Assembly (NCBI RefSeq): GCF_016834655.1
Contig: NZ_JAENHP010000009.1
Coordinates: 62,001 to 126,000, forward strand
Source: Paractinoplanes ovalisporus
GTDB lineage: Bacteria > Actinomycetota > Actinomycetes > Mycobacteriales > Micromonosporaceae
Direction: 5' to 3'
DNA: 64,000 bases
Each line of letters starts with the position of its first letter. The first letter of the stretch is position 1. The position numbers were made by a program, and so were the translations under genes. This document shows positions 62,747 through 64,000 of this stretch, one piece after another. The notes beneath the pieces were generated by a model. It searched no databases, was not told where the DNA came from, and was given only the letters and a program-made list of their open reading frames with translations.

Positions 62747-63928
62747 GTGGCACTGCCCCCGCTCGTCGAGCCGGCCGCAGAGCTGACCGTCGATGAGATC
62801 CGCCGCTATTCACGGCACCTGATCATCCCGGATGTCGGGATGGACGGTCAGAAGCGGCTGAAGAACTCGAAGGTCCTGGTCGTCGGCGCGGGCGGCCTCG
62901 GTTCGCCGGCGCTGCTCTACCTCGCCGCCGCCGGTGTGGGCACGCTGGGCATCGTCGACTTCGACACGGTCGACGAGTCCAACCTCCAGCGCCAGATCAT
63001 CCACGGCGTCTCCGACATCGACCGGCCCAAGGCCGAGTCCGCCGCGGCCAGCATCGCCGAGGTCAACCCGCTGGTGAACGTGGTCATCCACAACACCGCG
63101 CTCGACCGCGACAACGTCAAGGAACTCTTCAGCCAGTACGACCTGATCGTCGACGGCACCGACAACTTCGCGACGCGTTACATGGTCAACGACGCCGCGG
63201 TGCTGCTCGGCAAGCCGTACGTCTGGGGTTCGATCTACCGCTTCGACGGCCAGGCCTCGGTCTTCTGGGAGGAGCACGGCCCCTGCTACCGCTGCCTCTA
63301 CCCGGAACCCCCGCCGCCCGGCATGGTGCCGAGCTGCGCCGAGGGCGGCGTCCTGGGTGTGCTCTGCGCCTCGATCGGCTCGATCCAGGTCAACGAGGCG
63401 ATCAAGCTGCTGACCGGCATCGGTGAGCCGCTGGTGGGCCGGCTGATGGTCTACGACGCCCTCGAGATGGAATACCGCAAGATCAAGGTCCGTAAGGACC
63501 CGAACTGCGCGCTCTGCGGCGAGAACCCGACCGTCACCGACCTGCTGGAAGACTACGAGGACTTCTGCGGCGCGGTGTCGGCCGAGGCCGAGGAGGCCAC
63601 GCTCAACGCCACCATCACGGCCCGCGAGCTGAAGGACTGGCAGGACTCCGGCAAGGACCTGTTCCTGGTCGACGTCCGCGAGCCGGCCGAGTGGGAGATC
63701 AACCGGATCCCGGGTGCGACCCTGATCCCCAAGGGCGAGATCCTCTCGGGCGAGGCGCTGTCGCGCTTCCCGCAAGACCGTCAGATCGTGCTGCACTGCA
63801 AGTCGGGTGTGCGCTCGGCCGAGGCGCTGGCGGCCATCAAGGCGGCCGGCTTCAAAGACGCCGTGCACCTTCAGGGCGGCATCGTCTCGTGGGTCAACAC
63901 CATCGACCCGTCGCAGCCGTCTTACTGA
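62747..63928 (+). CDS. moeZ: Adenylyltransferase/sulfurtransferase MoeZ
   Basis: The 393-residue protein joins a ThiF/MoeB-type adenylation domain (about 20-270) to a C-terminal rhodanese domain (about 285-385). The ATP site is VVGAGGLGSPALLYLA, the zinc Cys pairs are in GPCYRCLYP and PNCALCGEN, and the rhodanese active-site Cys351 is in HCKSGVRSAEAL. MoeZ activates and thiocarboxylates small carrier proteins for molybdopterin, thiamine and cysteine routes in actinobacteria. GTG 62747 has GGGGAG 7 bases upstream. It is the mycobacterial Rv3206c equivalent. Confidence 0.95.
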   Translation: MALPPLVEPAAELTVDEIRRYSRHLIIPDVGMDGQKRLKNSKVLVVGAGGLGSPALLYLAAAGVGTLGIVDFDTVDESNLQRQIIHGVSDIDRPKAESAAASIAEVNPLVNVVIHNTALDRDNVKELFSQYDLIVDGTDNFATRYMVNDAAVLLGKPYVWGSIYRFDGQASVFWEEHGPCYRCLYPEPPPPGMVPSCAEGGVLGVLCASIGSIQVNEAIKLLTGIGEPLVGRLMVYDALEMEYRKIKVRKDPNCALCGENPTVTDLLEDYEDFCGAVSAEAEEATLNATITARELKDWQDSGKDLFLVDVREPAEWEINRIPGATLIPKGEILSGEALSRFPQDRQIVLHCKSGVRSAEALAAIKAAGFKDAVHLQGGIVSWVNTIDPSQPSY

Positions 63929-63942
63929 TCTGTAGCCACGCG

Positions 63943-63981
63943 ATCACCCTGGGGAGCCGAACGATGACTCCTCAGGGTGAT
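63943..63981 (+). terminator. Terminator after moeZ
   Basis: ATCACCCTG (63943-63951) pairs with CAGGGTGAT (63973-63981), extended inside by GGAG/CTCC, followed by TGTGCTTTC. It lies 14 bases after the moeZ stop. Confidence 0.82.
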
Positions 63982-64000
63982 TGTGCTTTCACGGATCGGA

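Overview
The window is 64 kb of very high-GC, gene-dense actinobacterial chromosome. Gene content points to a filamentous actinomycete near Micromonosporaceae (Actinoplanes-like): an AfsR/SARP regulator with a TTA codon, an Rpf-LysM protein behind a c-di-AMP riboswitch, DUF3040/DUF3107/DUF3152 proteins, many TetR regulators, and at the right end a block matching mycobacterial Rv3206c-Rv3211 (moeZ, DUF3152, TetR, DUF3107, rhlE). The genus is inferred, not proven. No tRNA, rRNA, CRISPR array, transposase or prophage was seen.

Layout. 0-9.6 kb: a cut FAD oxidoreductase, a SARP-like regulator, a TetR/MFS efflux pair with a clear operator array, a secreted Ig-like protein, a second MFS pump, and a MerR/hydrolase pair. 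9.6-20 kb: methyltransferase/TetR pair, a redox cluster (zinc dehydrogenase, ferredoxin-reductase-like flavoprotein, FNR-type reductase), Rpf with its riboswitch, a trans-acting enoyl-reductase-like protein, TetR, GNAT, an AlkZ-like protein and DUF3040. 20-28 kb: two membrane glycosyltransferases, DAHP synthase behind an aromatic leader peptide and terminator, and an OmpR-type two-component system. 28-44 kb: small secreted proteins, a clan GH-A-like glycosidase, TPR and Smr proteins, an M28 membrane peptidase with a GNAT, an overlapping signalling operon (receiver-SpoIIE phosphatase, CHASE3 kinase, Rcp1-like receiver, inositol-phosphatase-like enzyme, SDR), a cell-wall peptidase, a spermidine-synthase-like membrane protein and a Ser/Thr kinase. 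44-54 kb: an MFS pump behind an ErmC-like translational attenuator, SDR, DUF3052, a RecQ-phosphoribosyltransferase fusion, a copper module (csoR, copZ, anchored Met/His-rich protein) and a methyltransferase. 53.6-64 kb: heme oxygenase plus DUF2470, then the conserved rhlE-to-moeZ block.

Two features stand out as least described: the leader peptide plus three-segment RNA switch before the MFS gene at 44.3 kb, and the WFYWF leader peptide plus terminator before DAHP synthase at 25.3 kb. A third, window-wide pattern is a set of about ten short tandem-repeat arrays (14-60 bp units, each a different sequence) placed at gene 3' ends, at least one of which is read in frame as a protein tail. Several promoters put the -10 hexamer exactly 7 bases before the start codon, suggesting leaderless transcripts.
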